31,621 nucleotides of DNA from an uncultured Clostridia bacterium (GCA_946042285.1 CAMGDK010000003.1:1-31621); one strand, 5' to 3'; positions 15,783 to 23,846 are shown, counted from the stretch's first letter. The notes: generated from the sequence alone by a model not told the origin. A program made the numbers and translations.

Positions 15783-16625
15783 ATGACTAATATTAAAGAT
15801 AATAAGGAGCTTGACCATGATGTCAAAATGTTTAAGAAGTACAAAAATCTTCTTAAGGAATTGACAGCAAAGAATGTTAAGCTTAAATATAGAAATTCAT
15901 GGCTCGGAATTTTATGGAGCTTCATACAACCGCTTCTTAACATGATTGTATTATCAGTCGTATTCGGCGGAATATTCGGCAGACATAACAAATATATTGT
16001 TTGTTATCCTGTATTCATTTTCACGGGAAGGCTTTTGTTCAGCTTCTTCTCTACCTCCACCAAGCAGGCTATGACATCGTTTAGAAGAAATGCAGGTATT
16101 ATCAAAAAGGTATATGTGCCTAAATACATGTATCCGCTGTCTTCAATCTTCTCAAACTTTGTTACATTTGCAATATCCATTCTATGCCTTATCTGCGTGT
16201 GGATATTCTTTAAGGCAACGGGCTTGCAGGGCGGTAGCGGATTGGAGATTACGCCTTATGCTCTTCTTTGCTTTGTGCCGATGTTCTTCCTGCTTGTTTT
16301 CAGTGCAGGCGTTGGCTTGATTTTGTCGGTGGTTGCCGTGTATTTCAGGGATATTGAGTATATTTGGGATGTATTCACCACTCTGCTGTTTTACATGGTA
16401 CCGATTATTTATCCACTTCAAAGAATTACAACTCCATGGATTATTTTCATAATCAAAATAAATCCGTTGTACTCAATGATTGAGCTGTTTAGGCAGTGTG
16501 TGCTTTACGGATATATAATGAGCTGGAAGCTTCTTGTTTATGCGGCAGTTGTTTCAGTCGCAACACTCATTGTTGCAATAATCTTTTTTAACTGGAAAAG
16601 CGATGACATTATCTTCCATCTATAA
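15783..16625 (+). CDS. ABC-2 type permease, polysaccharide/polyol phosphate export family
   Basis: A 280-residue membrane protein with about six hydrophobic helices. The N-terminal cytoplasmic part ends in KYRNSWLGILWSFIQPLLNM, typical of Wzm/TagG/RfbA-type permeases that export O-antigen, teichoic acid or similar lipid-linked glycans. FRRNAGIIKKVYVPKYMYPL is the cytoplasmic coupling loop, and YFRDIEYIWDV and NPLYSMIELFR are further family blocks. GAGGTG lies 4 bases before the ATG. In this family the ATPase is nearly always the next gene, but here a strong terminator follows 18 bases after the stop and no ATPase of that type is present. It must use an ATPase encoded elsewhere or be a leftover. 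The family is sure; the cargo is unknown. Confidence 0.9.
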   Translation: MTNIKDNKELDHDVKMFKKYKNLLKELTAKNVKLKYRNSWLGILWSFIQPLLNMIVLSVVFGGIFGRHNKYIVCYPVFIFTGRLLFSFFSTSTKQAMTSFRRNAGIIKKVYVPKYMYPLSSIFSNFVTFAISILCLICVWIFFKATGLQGGSGLEITPYALLCFVPMFFLLVFSAGVGLILSVVAVYFRDIEYIWDVFTTLLFYMVPIIYPLQRITTPWIIFIIKINPLYSMIELFRQCVLYGYIMSWKLLVYAAVVSVATLIVAIIFFNWKSDDIIFHL

Positions 16626-16642
16626 TTTAAAACATATATAAT

Positions 16643-16673
16643 AAAAGGACTGCTTTGTTGTAGCAGTCCTTTT
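16643..16673. terminator. Strong intrinsic terminator after the ABC permease
   Basis: AAAAGGACTGCT (16643-16654) and AGCAGTCCTTTT (16662-16673) form a perfect 12-bp stem with a 7-base loop and a T run. On the minus strand TTATTATA follows, so it may also stop transcripts from the ABC-F gene. Confidence 0.9.
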
Positions 16674-16776
16674 TTGCACGCTGTTCAGGCTTCGAGAACG
16701 CAGCTGAAAAGCAAAGCGGGATTGCACTGCAAGCCCCTACGAGCAATTTTTATTCTTCACATTATTTGGCGTGGTT

Positions 16777-16821
16777 CAGACCACTTTATCGACAGTCTGG
16801 TGGGCGAACAATGTTCGCCCA
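16777..16821. repeat. Compact double hairpin, possibly a dispersed repeat
   Basis: CAGAC/GTCTG (16777-16781, 16795-16799) is followed at once by TGGGCGAAC-AAT-GTTCGCCCA (16801-16821), a perfect 9-bp stem with a 3-base loop. It has no T run on either side, so it is not a standard terminator. It resembles short GC-rich palindromes scattered between genes in gut clostridia; this likeness is from memory. Confidence 0.45.
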
Positions 16822-16850
16822 TACGGTTTAGCATTATGCTTTTGTTTATG

Positions 16851-18458
16851 TTAGTATTTCTTGAGCTGGTCCTCGCTGAAGTCCTCAAGGAACTCATCGT
16901 ATGTGCCCTTGCGGTCGAGAACAGTGTTGCCTGAAATCTCAATAATTCTGTCGGCAACCGTTTGCACAAACTGATGGTCGTGCGATGTGAAAAGTATTGT
17001 TTCGGGATAACGGATAAGACCGTTGTTGAGCGCTGTAATTGACTCAAGGTCAAGGTGGTTTGTTGGCTCATCAAGTATGAGCACATTTGCACCCGAAAGC
17101 ATCATCTTGCAAAGCATGCAACGAACTCTCTCACCACCGGAAAGCACATTTGCCATCTTGAGTGCCTCCTCGCCCGAGAAGAGCATTCTGCCGAGCCAGC
17201 CTCTGATGTCTGCCTCAAGAGTGTATGTTGTATATTGTCTGAGCCAATCAACAAGGCTCAACTCAACACCGTCAAAGTAAGCGCTGTTATCGCTCGGGAA
17301 ATAGCTCTGCGATGTTGTTACTCCCCACTTGAAGCTACCCTCATCAGGCTCCATTTCTCCCATAATGATTTTGAAAAGAGTTGTCTTTGCAACAACATCC
17401 GAGCCGACAAATGCAACCTTTTCTCTTGGGTGAATAACGAATGAAACATCGTCGAGCACCTTTCTGTCGCCGATTGTTTTTGTGAGGTGGTCAACTCTTA
17501 AAAGATCGTTGCCACACTCCCTGTCCGGCTTGAAATCAACATAAGGAAAACGACGGCTTGAAACCGGCATTTCAATCATTTCAAGAGCGTCAAGCTGCTT
17601 CTTACGGCTTGTTGCCTGCTTTGATTTAGCAGCATTTGCAGAGAAGCGCTGAATGAACTCCTGAAGCTCCTTAATCTTCTGCTCGTTCTTTTTATTCTGG
17701 TCTCTCGCCTGACGCTGACGCATCTGTGTATATTCGTACCAGAAATCGTAGTTACCTGTATAAAGCTGAATTTTGCCGAAATCGACATCACAAATATGTG
17801 TGCATACCTTATTTAAGAAATGTCTGTCGTGAGATACAACGATAACCGTATTCTCGAAATCCATAAGGAAATTCTCTAACCAGCGAATAGCAGAGAGGTC
17901 GAGGTGGTTGGTAGGCTCGTCGAGAAGAAGAATATCGGGATTACCGAAAAGAGCCTGTGCAAGAAGCACCTTAACCTTCATGTCTGACGGAAGCTCACTC
18001 ATCTGCATATAGTGATACTCGTCAGGCACACCGAGCTTATTAAGCATGAATGCAGCATCACTCTCTGCATTCCAGCCGTCCATATCTGCAAATTCTGCCT
18101 CAAGCTCGCCTGCCTTGATGCCGTCCTCCTCGGAGAAATCCTCCTTCATATAAAGTGCGTCCTTCTCCTCCATAACCTCAATGAGTCTTGGGTTACCCAT
18201 AAGGACTGTGCGAAGCACCTCATACTGATCATAAGCAAAGTGGTCCTGCTTCAAAACGGAAAGTCTTTCGCCGGGAGTGATAAACACCTCACCCTTTTGT
18301 GACTCAAGCTCGCCTGAAAGCACCTTTAAAAATGTTGATTTACCTGCGCCGTTTGCGCCGATTATACCATAGCAGTTACCAGCAGAAAATGTAACATTAA
18401 CTCTTTCAAACAGTACCCTGCCGCCAAACTGAACAGTGATATTATTTGCCTGTATCAT
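16851..18458 (-). CDS. ABC-F family ATPase (YbiT-like translation factor)
   Basis: A 535-residue protein of two ATPase domains joined by a Lys/Gln-rich linker (about 240-300) and without membrane segments. ABC-F proteins bind the ribosomal E site and help stalled ribosomes; some give antibiotic resistance. Domain 1 has Walker A GANGAGKST (34-42), a degenerate signature (ELPSDMKVKVLL in place of LSGGQ), Walker B LLLDEPTNHLD and VVSHDRHF. Domain 2 has an altered Walker A, GSDVVAKTT, which keeps Lys-Thr, then LSGGERVR, LILDEPTNHLD and TSHDHQF. The weak first signature is known from YbiT, so this is the best subgroup guess. GGAGG precedes the ATG. Its promoter overlaps a palindrome. Confidence 0.92.
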   Translation of the reverse strand: MIQANNITVQFGGRVLFERVNVTFSAGNCYGIIGANGAGKSTFLKVLSGELESQKGEVFITPGERLSVLKQDHFAYDQYEVLRTVLMGNPRLIEVMEEKDALYMKEDFSEEDGIKAGELEAEFADMDGWNAESDAAFMLNKLGVPDEYHYMQMSELPSDMKVKVLLAQALFGNPDILLLDEPTNHLDLSAIRWLENFLMDFENTVIVVSHDRHFLNKVCTHICDVDFGKIQLYTGNYDFWYEYTQMRQRQARDQNKKNEQKIKELQEFIQRFSANAAKSKQATSRKKQLDALEMIEMPVSSRRFPYVDFKPDRECGNDLLRVDHLTKTIGDRKVLDDVSFVIHPREKVAFVGSDVVAKTTLFKIIMGEMEPDEGSFKWGVTTSQSYFPSDNSAYFDGVELSLVDWLRQYTTYTLEADIRGWLGRMLFSGEEALKMANVLSGGERVRCMLCKMMLSGANVLILDEPTNHLDLESITALNNGLIRYPETILFTSHDHQFVQTVADRIIEISGNTVLDRKGTYDEFLEDFSEDQLKKY

Positions 18459-18504
18459 ATCTTTTCCTCCGTTTACTGTAAGTGTCTGTAAAAAATCTTT
18501 TAAT

Positions 18505-18533
18505 ATAATACTACATTAGAGGTATAAAAACAA
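18505..18533 (-). promoter_or_regulatory. Probable promoter of the ABC-F gene
   Basis: On the minus strand TTGTTT (18533-18528), 17 bases and TATTAT (18510-18505), giving a leader of about 40 bases. The -35 box lies within the palindrome at 18520-18550. Confidence 0.55.
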
Positions 18534-18550
18534 GCATTATTTTTATACCT
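18520..18550. promoter_or_regulatory. Perfect 11-bp palindrome (putative operator) upstream of the ABC-F gene
   Basis: AGGTATAAAAA (18520-18530) and TTTTTATACCT (18540-18550) are exact reverse complements with a 9-base spacer. Because it lies upstream of the predicted -10, it is more likely a protein-binding site than an attenuator of this gene. Binding by a repressor is inference. Confidence 0.5.
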
Positions 18551-18635
18551 ATACTATATGGTGTTTCGTTATGCGTAAAGAAATGCATAAATTATTAAGC
18601 GTTAATGAATTTTTGTGAAAAAAAGGAAAAAACTA

Positions 18636-18664
18636 TTGACAAATTAGCAAAAGGGTTATAATAT
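18636..18664 (+). promoter_or_regulatory. Promoter of the hrcA operon
   Basis: A perfect TTGACA (18636-18641), 17 bases and TAATAT (18659-18664). The predicted start near 18671 lies just before the CIRCE operator. Confidence 0.8.
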
Positions 18665-18674
18665 TATAACAGAG

Positions 18675-18701
18675 TTAGCACTCAGGTGTTTAGAGTGCTA
18701 A
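18675..18701. promoter_or_regulatory. CIRCE operator (HrcA binding site)
   Basis: TTAGCACTC, 9 bases and GAGTGCTAA match the CIRCE consensus perfectly. HrcA bound here blocks the operon at normal temperature; HrcA folding depends on GroE, so heat relieves repression. The position between promoter and hrcA start is standard. Confidence 0.97.
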
Positions 18702-18724
18702 TCGCTGAGAAAGAGGGTGAAGGG

Positions 18725-19759
18725 ATGATAAGTGAACGACGCAGTGCAATACTCGATTTGATTATCAATCACTACCTGCGAACCGGCGAGCCGATGGGCT
18801 CAAAAACGCTTTGTCACCTTTTGCCGTACTCGGTATCAAGCGCTACTATAAGAAACGAGATGGCTTACCTCTCCGAGCTTGGATTTCTTGAGCAAAGGCA
18901 CACAAGTGGCGGCAGAGTTCCAAGCAAGGCGTCTTACAGGTATTATGTTGACAACCTGATGACAGAGCAGGAAATCAGCGATTACGACAGGCAAAGAATT
19001 AACGACACGCTTTCCGTCAACTCCGGAGATCCGGAGAGGCTTCTTGCCGACGCGGCAAGGCTCCTTGCCGAGCATACGCACTGTGCATCTTTTTACTGCA
19101 CGCTTGAGGATCCTGCGGACTGTATTCAAGGTGTTGACCTAATTCCTGCCGGCAATTCAAAGGCTATGCTCGTTATGCTGACAACGGGAAGCAAAATTAA
19201 ATCATCGCTTATCAACATGCCTTGTGCAATTGATGATGAGTTTAGATTTGCTTTCTATAATGTAATAAACAGATTTTTCATAGGAACACCGCTTGCAGAT
19301 GTTAATTTGGCACTCATTCAAGGTGCTGCCGGCGTTGCAATGGAAAGAATTTTTGATTTGCTCCCTGCCCTGACATCTCTTTGCTCGCTTTGTGCTGAGG
19401 CACTTGAAAGCAAGCTCGTGCTTGAAAACGAAACAAATCTTTTGTCGCACACGGAGCTCGGCACAGAGGTTTACAGGCTACTGTCATTCCTGACTGAGCG
19501 TGAGCAGCTTATATCGTTAATCAAAAGCTTTTCGGAGTCGCAGACATCAAGAGCATTATTCATCGGCGACGAAAATCCGATATACGAAATGAAAAACACT
19601 GCCACAGTGATTTCAAAATACACATACGGTAACAACCAAAAGGCAGCCGTCGGAATTGTAGGCTCGATGAGAATTGATTACAGCACAATCATTCCGAAGG
19701 TTAGATACATCACCGACACGGTTGAAAGCCTATTGTCAAAGGAGGCGCAATATGAGTAA
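18725..19759 (+). CDS. hrcA: Heat-inducible transcription repressor HrcA
   Basis: A 344-residue DNA-binding repressor of heat-shock genes that acts at CIRCE sites. The winged-helix region opens with MISERRSAILDLIINHYL, then SSATIRNEMAYLSELG and HTSGGRVPSKASYRYYVD, the most conserved HrcA stretch. The C-terminal block has GNNQKAAVGIVGSMRIDY. The ATG at 18725 follows GAGGGTG; a GTG in frame at 18686 falls inside the CIRCE site and is rejected. It is first in the operon, so it controls itself. The last 8 bases overlap grpE. Confidence 0.96.
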   Translation: MISERRSAILDLIINHYLRTGEPMGSKTLCHLLPYSVSSATIRNEMAYLSELGFLEQRHTSGGRVPSKASYRYYVDNLMTEQEISDYDRQRINDTLSVNSGDPERLLADAARLLAEHTHCASFYCTLEDPADCIQGVDLIPAGNSKAMLVMLTTGSKIKSSLINMPCAIDDEFRFAFYNVINRFFIGTPLADVNLALIQGAAGVAMERIFDLLPALTSLCSLCAEALESKLVLENETNLLSHTELGTEVYRLLSFLTEREQLISLIKSFSESQTSRALFIGDENPIYEMKNTATVISKYTYGNNQKAAVGIVGSMRIDYSTIIPKVRYITDTVESLLSKEAQYE

Positions 19760-20276
19760 AAAGAAGGAAAGCACTCAGCCTGAAGAGGAAATTAAGGACG
19801 AAACCACTCAAGAGGAAACGGCGGAAAACGAAGCTGTTGAGGAAAATCCTCTTGAAAAGGAGCTTGCAGACACAAAGGAGCAGCTTTTACGAGTTACTGC
19901 AGAATATGCAAATTTCCGCAAGCGCTCTGAAAAGGAGAAGAACGACAGCTTCACATTTGCAACTGCAAAGGCAGTCGGTGAAATTTTAACAGTTGTCGAT
20001 AATCTTGAGCGTGCTCTTGCAAGCGAGCACGAGGATTACGAGGGATTGAAAAAGGGCGTTCAAATGACATTTGACGGCTTAATGGCATCGCTCGAAAAAA
20101 TCGGTGTTACAGTCTATGGAGAACCGGGTGAGCAGTTTGACCCCAACTTCCACAACGCAGTAATGCATGTTGAGGATGACAGCTTGGAGGCAAATGTTAT
20201 CACCGATGTTTTTCAAAAGGGCTATAAAATAAATGACAAAGTTGTCAGACCGGCAATGGTTAAGACAGCCAACTAA
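19752..20276 (+). CDS. grpE: Nucleotide exchange factor GrpE
   Basis: Releases ADP from DnaK to reset the chaperone cycle. The protein has 174 residues: a very acidic, Glu/Thr-rich disordered N-terminus (1-45), a long coiled-coil helix (about 48-105, with TAEYANFRKRSEKEK) and the beta-rich head with GEQFDPNFHNAVMH and VFQKGYKINDKVVRPAMV. GGAGG precedes the ATG, and the start lies inside the hrcA end, so translation of the two is probably coupled. Confidence 0.96.
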   Translation: MSKKKESTQPEEEIKDETTQEETAENEAVEENPLEKELADTKEQLLRVTAEYANFRKRSEKEKNDSFTFATAKAVGEILTVVDNLERALASEHEDYEGLKKGVQMTFDGLMASLEKIGVTVYGEPGEQFDPNFHNAVMHVEDDSLEANVITDVFQKGYKINDKVVRPAMVKTAN

Positions 20277-20309
20277 TTAAAATAAACACAAGCTTAGGAG
20301 GAAAAAATT

Positions 20310-22151
20310 ATGTCAAAGATTATTGGTATTGATTTAGGTACAACAAACAGCTGCGTAAGCGTTATCGAGGGCGGTGAGCCGGTAGTTATCACAAACGCAG
20401 AGGGCGCAAGAACAACTCCGTCTGTTGTTGCATTCAGCAAGGACGGCGAAAGAATGGTAGGTAATGTAGCAAAGCGTCAGGCTATCACAAACCCTGACAA
20501 GACTATCTCATCTATCAAGAGACACATGGGCTCTGACTACAAGGTAAACATCGACGGTAAGGCTTACACTCCGCAGGAGATTTCTGCAATCATTCTTCAA
20601 AAGCTTAAGGCTGATGCAGAGGCTTATCTCGGTGAAACAGTATCCGAGGCAGTTATCACTGTTCCTGCTTATTTCACAGACGCACAGCGTCAGGCAACAA
20701 AGGACGCAGGTAAAATTGCAGGTCTTGAGGTAAAGAGAATCATCAACGAGCCTACTGCTGCCGCTCTTGCATTCGGCATCGACAAGGAGGACGACCAGAA
20801 GGTTATGGTTTACGACCTTGGCGGCGGTACATTCGATGTATCAATCATTGAGATGGGCGACGGCGTTCAGGAGGTTCTTGCAACTGCAGGTAACAACCGT
20901 CTCGGCGGTGACGACTTCGATAAGAAGATTATGGACTGGATCGTTGCCGAATTCAAAAAGGACACAGGCATTGACCTTTCAAACGACAAGATGGCTATGC
21001 AGAGAGTTAAGGAAGCTGCAGAAAAGGCAAAGATTGACCTTTCGGGCATGACAACTGCACAGATTTCTCTTCCTTTCATCACTGCTGATGCAACAGGTCC
21101 TAAGCATCTTGAAACTACTCTTTCAAGAGCTAAGTTCAACGAAATGACTGCTGACCTTGTTGAAGCAACAATGGGTCCTGTTCGTCAGGCAATGCAGGAT
21201 TCAGGTCTTACAATGAACGACATTGACAAGGTTCTTCTTGTTGGTGGTTCTACAAGAATTCCTGCTGTACAGGAGGCTATTCAAAAGTTCAGCGGTAAGG
21301 AGCCATTCAAGGGCATCAACCCTGACGAATGTGTTGCTATGGGTGCTGCTCTTCAGGGCGGTGTACTCGGCGGCGATGTTAAAGGACTTCTCCTTCTCGA
21401 TGTAACTCCGCTTTCACTCGGTATTGAAACAATGGGCGGTGTTAACACTGTTATCATCGAAAGAAACACAACTATCCCTACAAAGAAGAGTCAAATTTTC
21501 TCAACTGCTGCCGACAATCAAACATCTGTTGAGGTACACGTTCTTCAGGGTGAGAGAGAATTTGCAAAGGATAACAAGACTCTCGGTATGTTCCACCTTG
21601 ACGGTATTCTTCCTGCAAGAAGAGGTGTTCCTCAAATCGAGGTAACATTCGACATTGACGCAAACGGTATCGTTCATGTTTCAGCTAAGGACCTCGGCAC
21701 AGGCAAGGAGCAGCAAATTTCAATTACTGCTTCATCAAACATGAGCAAGGAGGACATTGAAAAGGCTGTTAAGGAAGCAGAGCAGTTTGCTGAGGAGGAC
21801 AAGAAGAAGAGAGAGTCTGTTGACCTTCGTAACAATGCAGACCAGATGGTTTACCAGACAGAAAAGCTTCTCAGCGAGGAGGGCGACAAGTTCTCTGCCG
21901 ATGACAAGAGTGTTCTTCAAACAAAGCTTGACACATTAAAGGAAGCTCTCAAGGGCGACAACGAGGACGCAATCAAGGCTGCACAGGAGGACCTCACCAA
22001 CAAGTTCTACGAGGTTTCGCAGAAGCTTTACGAGGCAGCACAGGCTGCAGGTGCCGATCCAAACGCTGCCGCAGGCTTTGATCCTTCACAGGCAGGCGGC
22101 GCAGATGCAGGATATGCAGATGCTGACTACACAGAGGTTGACGACAACTAA
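20310..22151 (+). CDS. dnaK: Chaperone DnaK (Hsp70)
   Basis: ATP-driven chaperone that binds unfolded peptides. The 613 residues are typical of Gram-positive DnaK. IGIDLGTTNSCVSV, VYDLGGGTFDVSI and VLLVGGSTRIPAVQ are the three Hsp70 ATPase signatures. The interdomain linker is GLLLLDVTPLSLGIE, followed by the beta-sandwich and helical lid. The C-terminus is Ala/Gly-rich and ends DYTEVDDN, an acidic tail like that of other bacterial DnaK proteins. AGGAGG lies 9 bases before the ATG and the gene starts 33 bases after grpE. Confidence 0.98.
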   Translation: MSKIIGIDLGTTNSCVSVIEGGEPVVITNAEGARTTPSVVAFSKDGERMVGNVAKRQAITNPDKTISSIKRHMGSDYKVNIDGKAYTPQEISAIILQKLKADAEAYLGETVSEAVITVPAYFTDAQRQATKDAGKIAGLEVKRIINEPTAAALAFGIDKEDDQKVMVYDLGGGTFDVSIIEMGDGVQEVLATAGNNRLGGDDFDKKIMDWIVAEFKKDTGIDLSNDKMAMQRVKEAAEKAKIDLSGMTTAQISLPFITADATGPKHLETTLSRAKFNEMTADLVEATMGPVRQAMQDSGLTMNDIDKVLLVGGSTRIPAVQEAIQKFSGKEPFKGINPDECVAMGAALQGGVLGGDVKGLLLLDVTPLSLGIETMGGVNTVIIERNTTIPTKKSQIFSTAADNQTSVEVHVLQGEREFAKDNKTLGMFHLDGILPARRGVPQIEVTFDIDANGIVHVSAKDLGTGKEQQISITASSNMSKEDIEKAVKEAEQFAEEDKKKRESVDLRNNADQMVYQTEKLLSEEGDKFSADDKSVLQTKLDTLKEALKGDNEDAIKAAQEDLTNKFYEVSQKLYEAAQAAGADPNAAAGFDPSQAGGADAGYADADYTEVDDN

Positions 22152-22193
22152 TATATACGCATCAATGTGCGGTAAATAGCTTATGAATACTCG

Positions 22194-22221
22194 GGGCTGA
22201 CTCAAGAAATTGGGACAGCCC
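22194..22221 (+). other. Stem-loop between dnaK and dnaJ
   Basis: GGGCTG (22194-22199) pairs with CAGCCC (22216-22221); inside, TCAA pairs with TTGG around GAAA, and CTC/GAG can extend the base. No T run follows, so it is more likely an mRNA processing or stability element than a terminator. It lies in a 99-base gap, the largest in the operon. Confidence 0.5.
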
Positions 22222-22250
22222 ATACGAGTTTATGATTGAGAGATGAAAAT

Positions 22251-23399
22251 ATGGCAGAGGAAAAAAGAGATTATTACGAGGTGCTTGGCGTCAGCAAGGG
22301 CGCAAGCGACGATGAGATAAAAAAAGCATACAGAAAAACCGCAAAAAAATATCATCCCGACCTCAACCCCAACAATAAAGAGGCAGAGGAAAAATTTAAG
22401 GAGTGTAACGAGGCATACGAGGTTTTATCCGATCCGCAGAAAAAAGCACGATACGACCAGTTCGGCTTTGCAGGCGTTGATCCCAACTACGGTGCAGGTC
22501 AGGGCGGATACGGCGGCGGTGGCTTCGGCTTCGACGGTGATATTGATTTGGGTGACATATTCTCCTCCTTCTTCGGCGGCGGATTCGGCGGTGGCGGACG
22601 AAATCCTAACGCTCCGCAGCGTGGAAGAAACACTCAGGCAGGAGTTACACTTACATTTGAAGAGGCTGCAAAGGGCTGTAAAAAGACTATCGAGGTTATG
22701 AGAGTCATGGATTGCAGTGAATGCGGCGGCTCGGGTGCTGCAAAGGGAACATCTCCTACTACATGTCCCGAATGTCAGGGCAGAGGTGTTATCAATATTC
22801 AGCAAAGAACACCGCTTGGTGTTATGAGCACTCAAAGGACCTGCTCAAGATGCGGCGGCACAGGCAAAATCATCACAACTCCCTGCAGTAAATGTAACGG
22901 CAAGGGCAAGGTTAGAACTAAAAAGAAGATTGAGGTTAATATCCCTGCAGGTATTGACAATAATCAAATTGTCAATGTTCGCGGCTTTGGTAACGCAGGT
23001 GTAAACGGCGGTCCTGCCGGCGACCTCAAGGTTGTTGTCAGCATCAAGAAGCATCCGTATTTCACAAGAGACGGCTACGATGTTTGGGTTGACAGGCACA
23101 TTTCTATTGTTCAGGCAACTCTCGGCGCAGAAATAGATGTGCCTACTCTTGACGGTGATGTTAAGCTTAACATTCCGCCGGGAACACAGCCGGGTGAGAT
23201 ATTTACACTCAAGGGCAACAAGGGTATTCAAAGGCTCAACAGTATAAGCCGCGGCGAAGAATTTGTAAGGATTGTTGTTGATATTCCTAAAAATCTTAGC
23301 GACGAGCAACGAGCTGTGCTCATGCAATTCGATGCAAGCTACACTCCGCCGAAGCATGCAGGCAAGGAAGGCTTCTTTGATAAATTTAAAAAGAAATAA
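22251..23399 (+). CDS. dnaJ: Co-chaperone DnaJ (Hsp40)
   Basis: Delivers clients to DnaK and stimulates its ATPase. The 382-residue type I protein has a J domain (about 1-75, with the HPD motif in KKYHPDLNP), a Gly/Phe-rich region (about 80-125), four zinc-binding CxxCxGxG repeats (CSECGGSG, CPECQGRG, CSRCGGTG, CSKCNGKG) and the C-terminal client-binding beta domains. The ATG at 22251 has only a weak GAGAG site. A TTG at 22236 is in frame, but MAEEKRDYYEVLG is the normal DnaJ start. No terminator hairpin follows. Confidence 0.97.
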   Translation: MAEEKRDYYEVLGVSKGASDDEIKKAYRKTAKKYHPDLNPNNKEAEEKFKECNEAYEVLSDPQKKARYDQFGFAGVDPNYGAGQGGYGGGGFGFDGDIDLGDIFSSFFGGGFGGGGRNPNAPQRGRNTQAGVTLTFEEAAKGCKKTIEVMRVMDCSECGGSGAAKGTSPTTCPECQGRGVINIQQRTPLGVMSTQRTCSRCGGTGKIITTPCSKCNGKGKVRTKKKIEVNIPAGIDNNQIVNVRGFGNAGVNGGPAGDLKVVVSIKKHPYFTRDGYDVWVDRHISIVQATLGAEIDVPTLDGDVKLNIPPGTQPGEIFTLKGNKGIQRLNSISRGEEFVRIVVDIPKNLSDEQRAVLMQFDASYTPPKHAGKEGFFDKFKKK

Positions 23400-23417
23400 A
23401 AGATAGTAAAAAAATTC

Positions 23418-23446
23418 TTTACAAAATATAATTTGTATGTTATAAT
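23418..23446 (+). promoter_or_regulatory. Promoter of rpsO
   Basis: TTTACA (23418-23423), 17 bases and a perfect TATAAT (23441-23446), just after dnaJ. The predicted start near 23453 gives a leader of about 107 bases. Confidence 0.8.
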
Positions 23447-23452
23447 TCATAA

Positions 23453-23559
23453 CGCTGTGGACGGATTACTCGGTTTCGGGTGTAAGCCATGTATATGGAA
23501 TCACCTTTCCCGCTACTGTGTTTTCCGCAATCGGTAAATATTTTAATGAGGTGAAAATT
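23453..23559 (+). promoter_or_regulatory. rpsO 5' leader, candidate ribosomal protein S15 autoregulatory RNA
   Basis: The leader between promoter and rpsO start is about 107 bases, long for a simple gene, and contains several short complementary segments (for example GGTGTAAGCC/GGAATCACC and GGTTTCGGG/TTTCCCGC). S15 is known to repress its own mRNA through structured leaders in several bacterial groups. Assignment to a specific leader family is not possible by eye. Confidence 0.45.
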
Positions 23560-23835
23560 ATGACACAGGCAGAAAAGCAGGCTATTATGGCTGAATATGC
23601 TACTCACGAGGGTGACACAGGTTCTCCTGAGGTACAGGTAGCAGTTCTTACAACAAGAATCAACGAGCTCACAGAGCATCTTAAGGTTCACAAGAAGGAC
23701 CACCACTCAAGAAGAGGTCTTCTCAAGATGGTTGGTCACAGAAGAAACCTTCTTGTTTATCTTTACAACAAGGATATTGAAAGATACCGTGCACTCATCA
23801 AGAAGCTCGGCATCCGTGATACTCTTGACAGATAA
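23560..23835 (+). CDS. rpsO: 30S ribosomal protein S15
   Basis: A small-subunit protein that binds 16S rRNA early in assembly. The protein has 91 residues against a usual 88-89. The opening MTQAEKQAIMAEYATHEGDTGSPEVQ region, then ITELTEHL-like INELTEHLKVHKKDHHSRRG and VGHRRNLLVYL, are the S15 signature. GAGGTG lies before the ATG at 23560; the frame is open further upstream to a TTG-like or ATG codon at 23518, which lies in the leader. It lies upstream of pnp, the same rpsO-pnp order as in many bacteria. Confidence 0.97.
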   Translation: MTQAEKQAIMAEYATHEGDTGSPEVQVAVLTTRINELTEHLKVHKKDHHSRRGLLKMVGHRRNLLVYLYNKDIERYRALIKKLGIRDTLDR

Positions 23836-23846
23836 TTTGTCAATCA

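Noticed and set aside
18686..18724. GTG start for HrcA 13 codons upstream
   Set aside because: It lies inside the CIRCE operator and has no ribosome binding site; MISERR at 18725 is the usual HrcA start.
22845..23450. A 201-codon minus-strand frame antisense to dnaJ
   Set aside because: It is a shadow of dnaJ and its zinc repeats; no ribosome binding site or family motif was seen.
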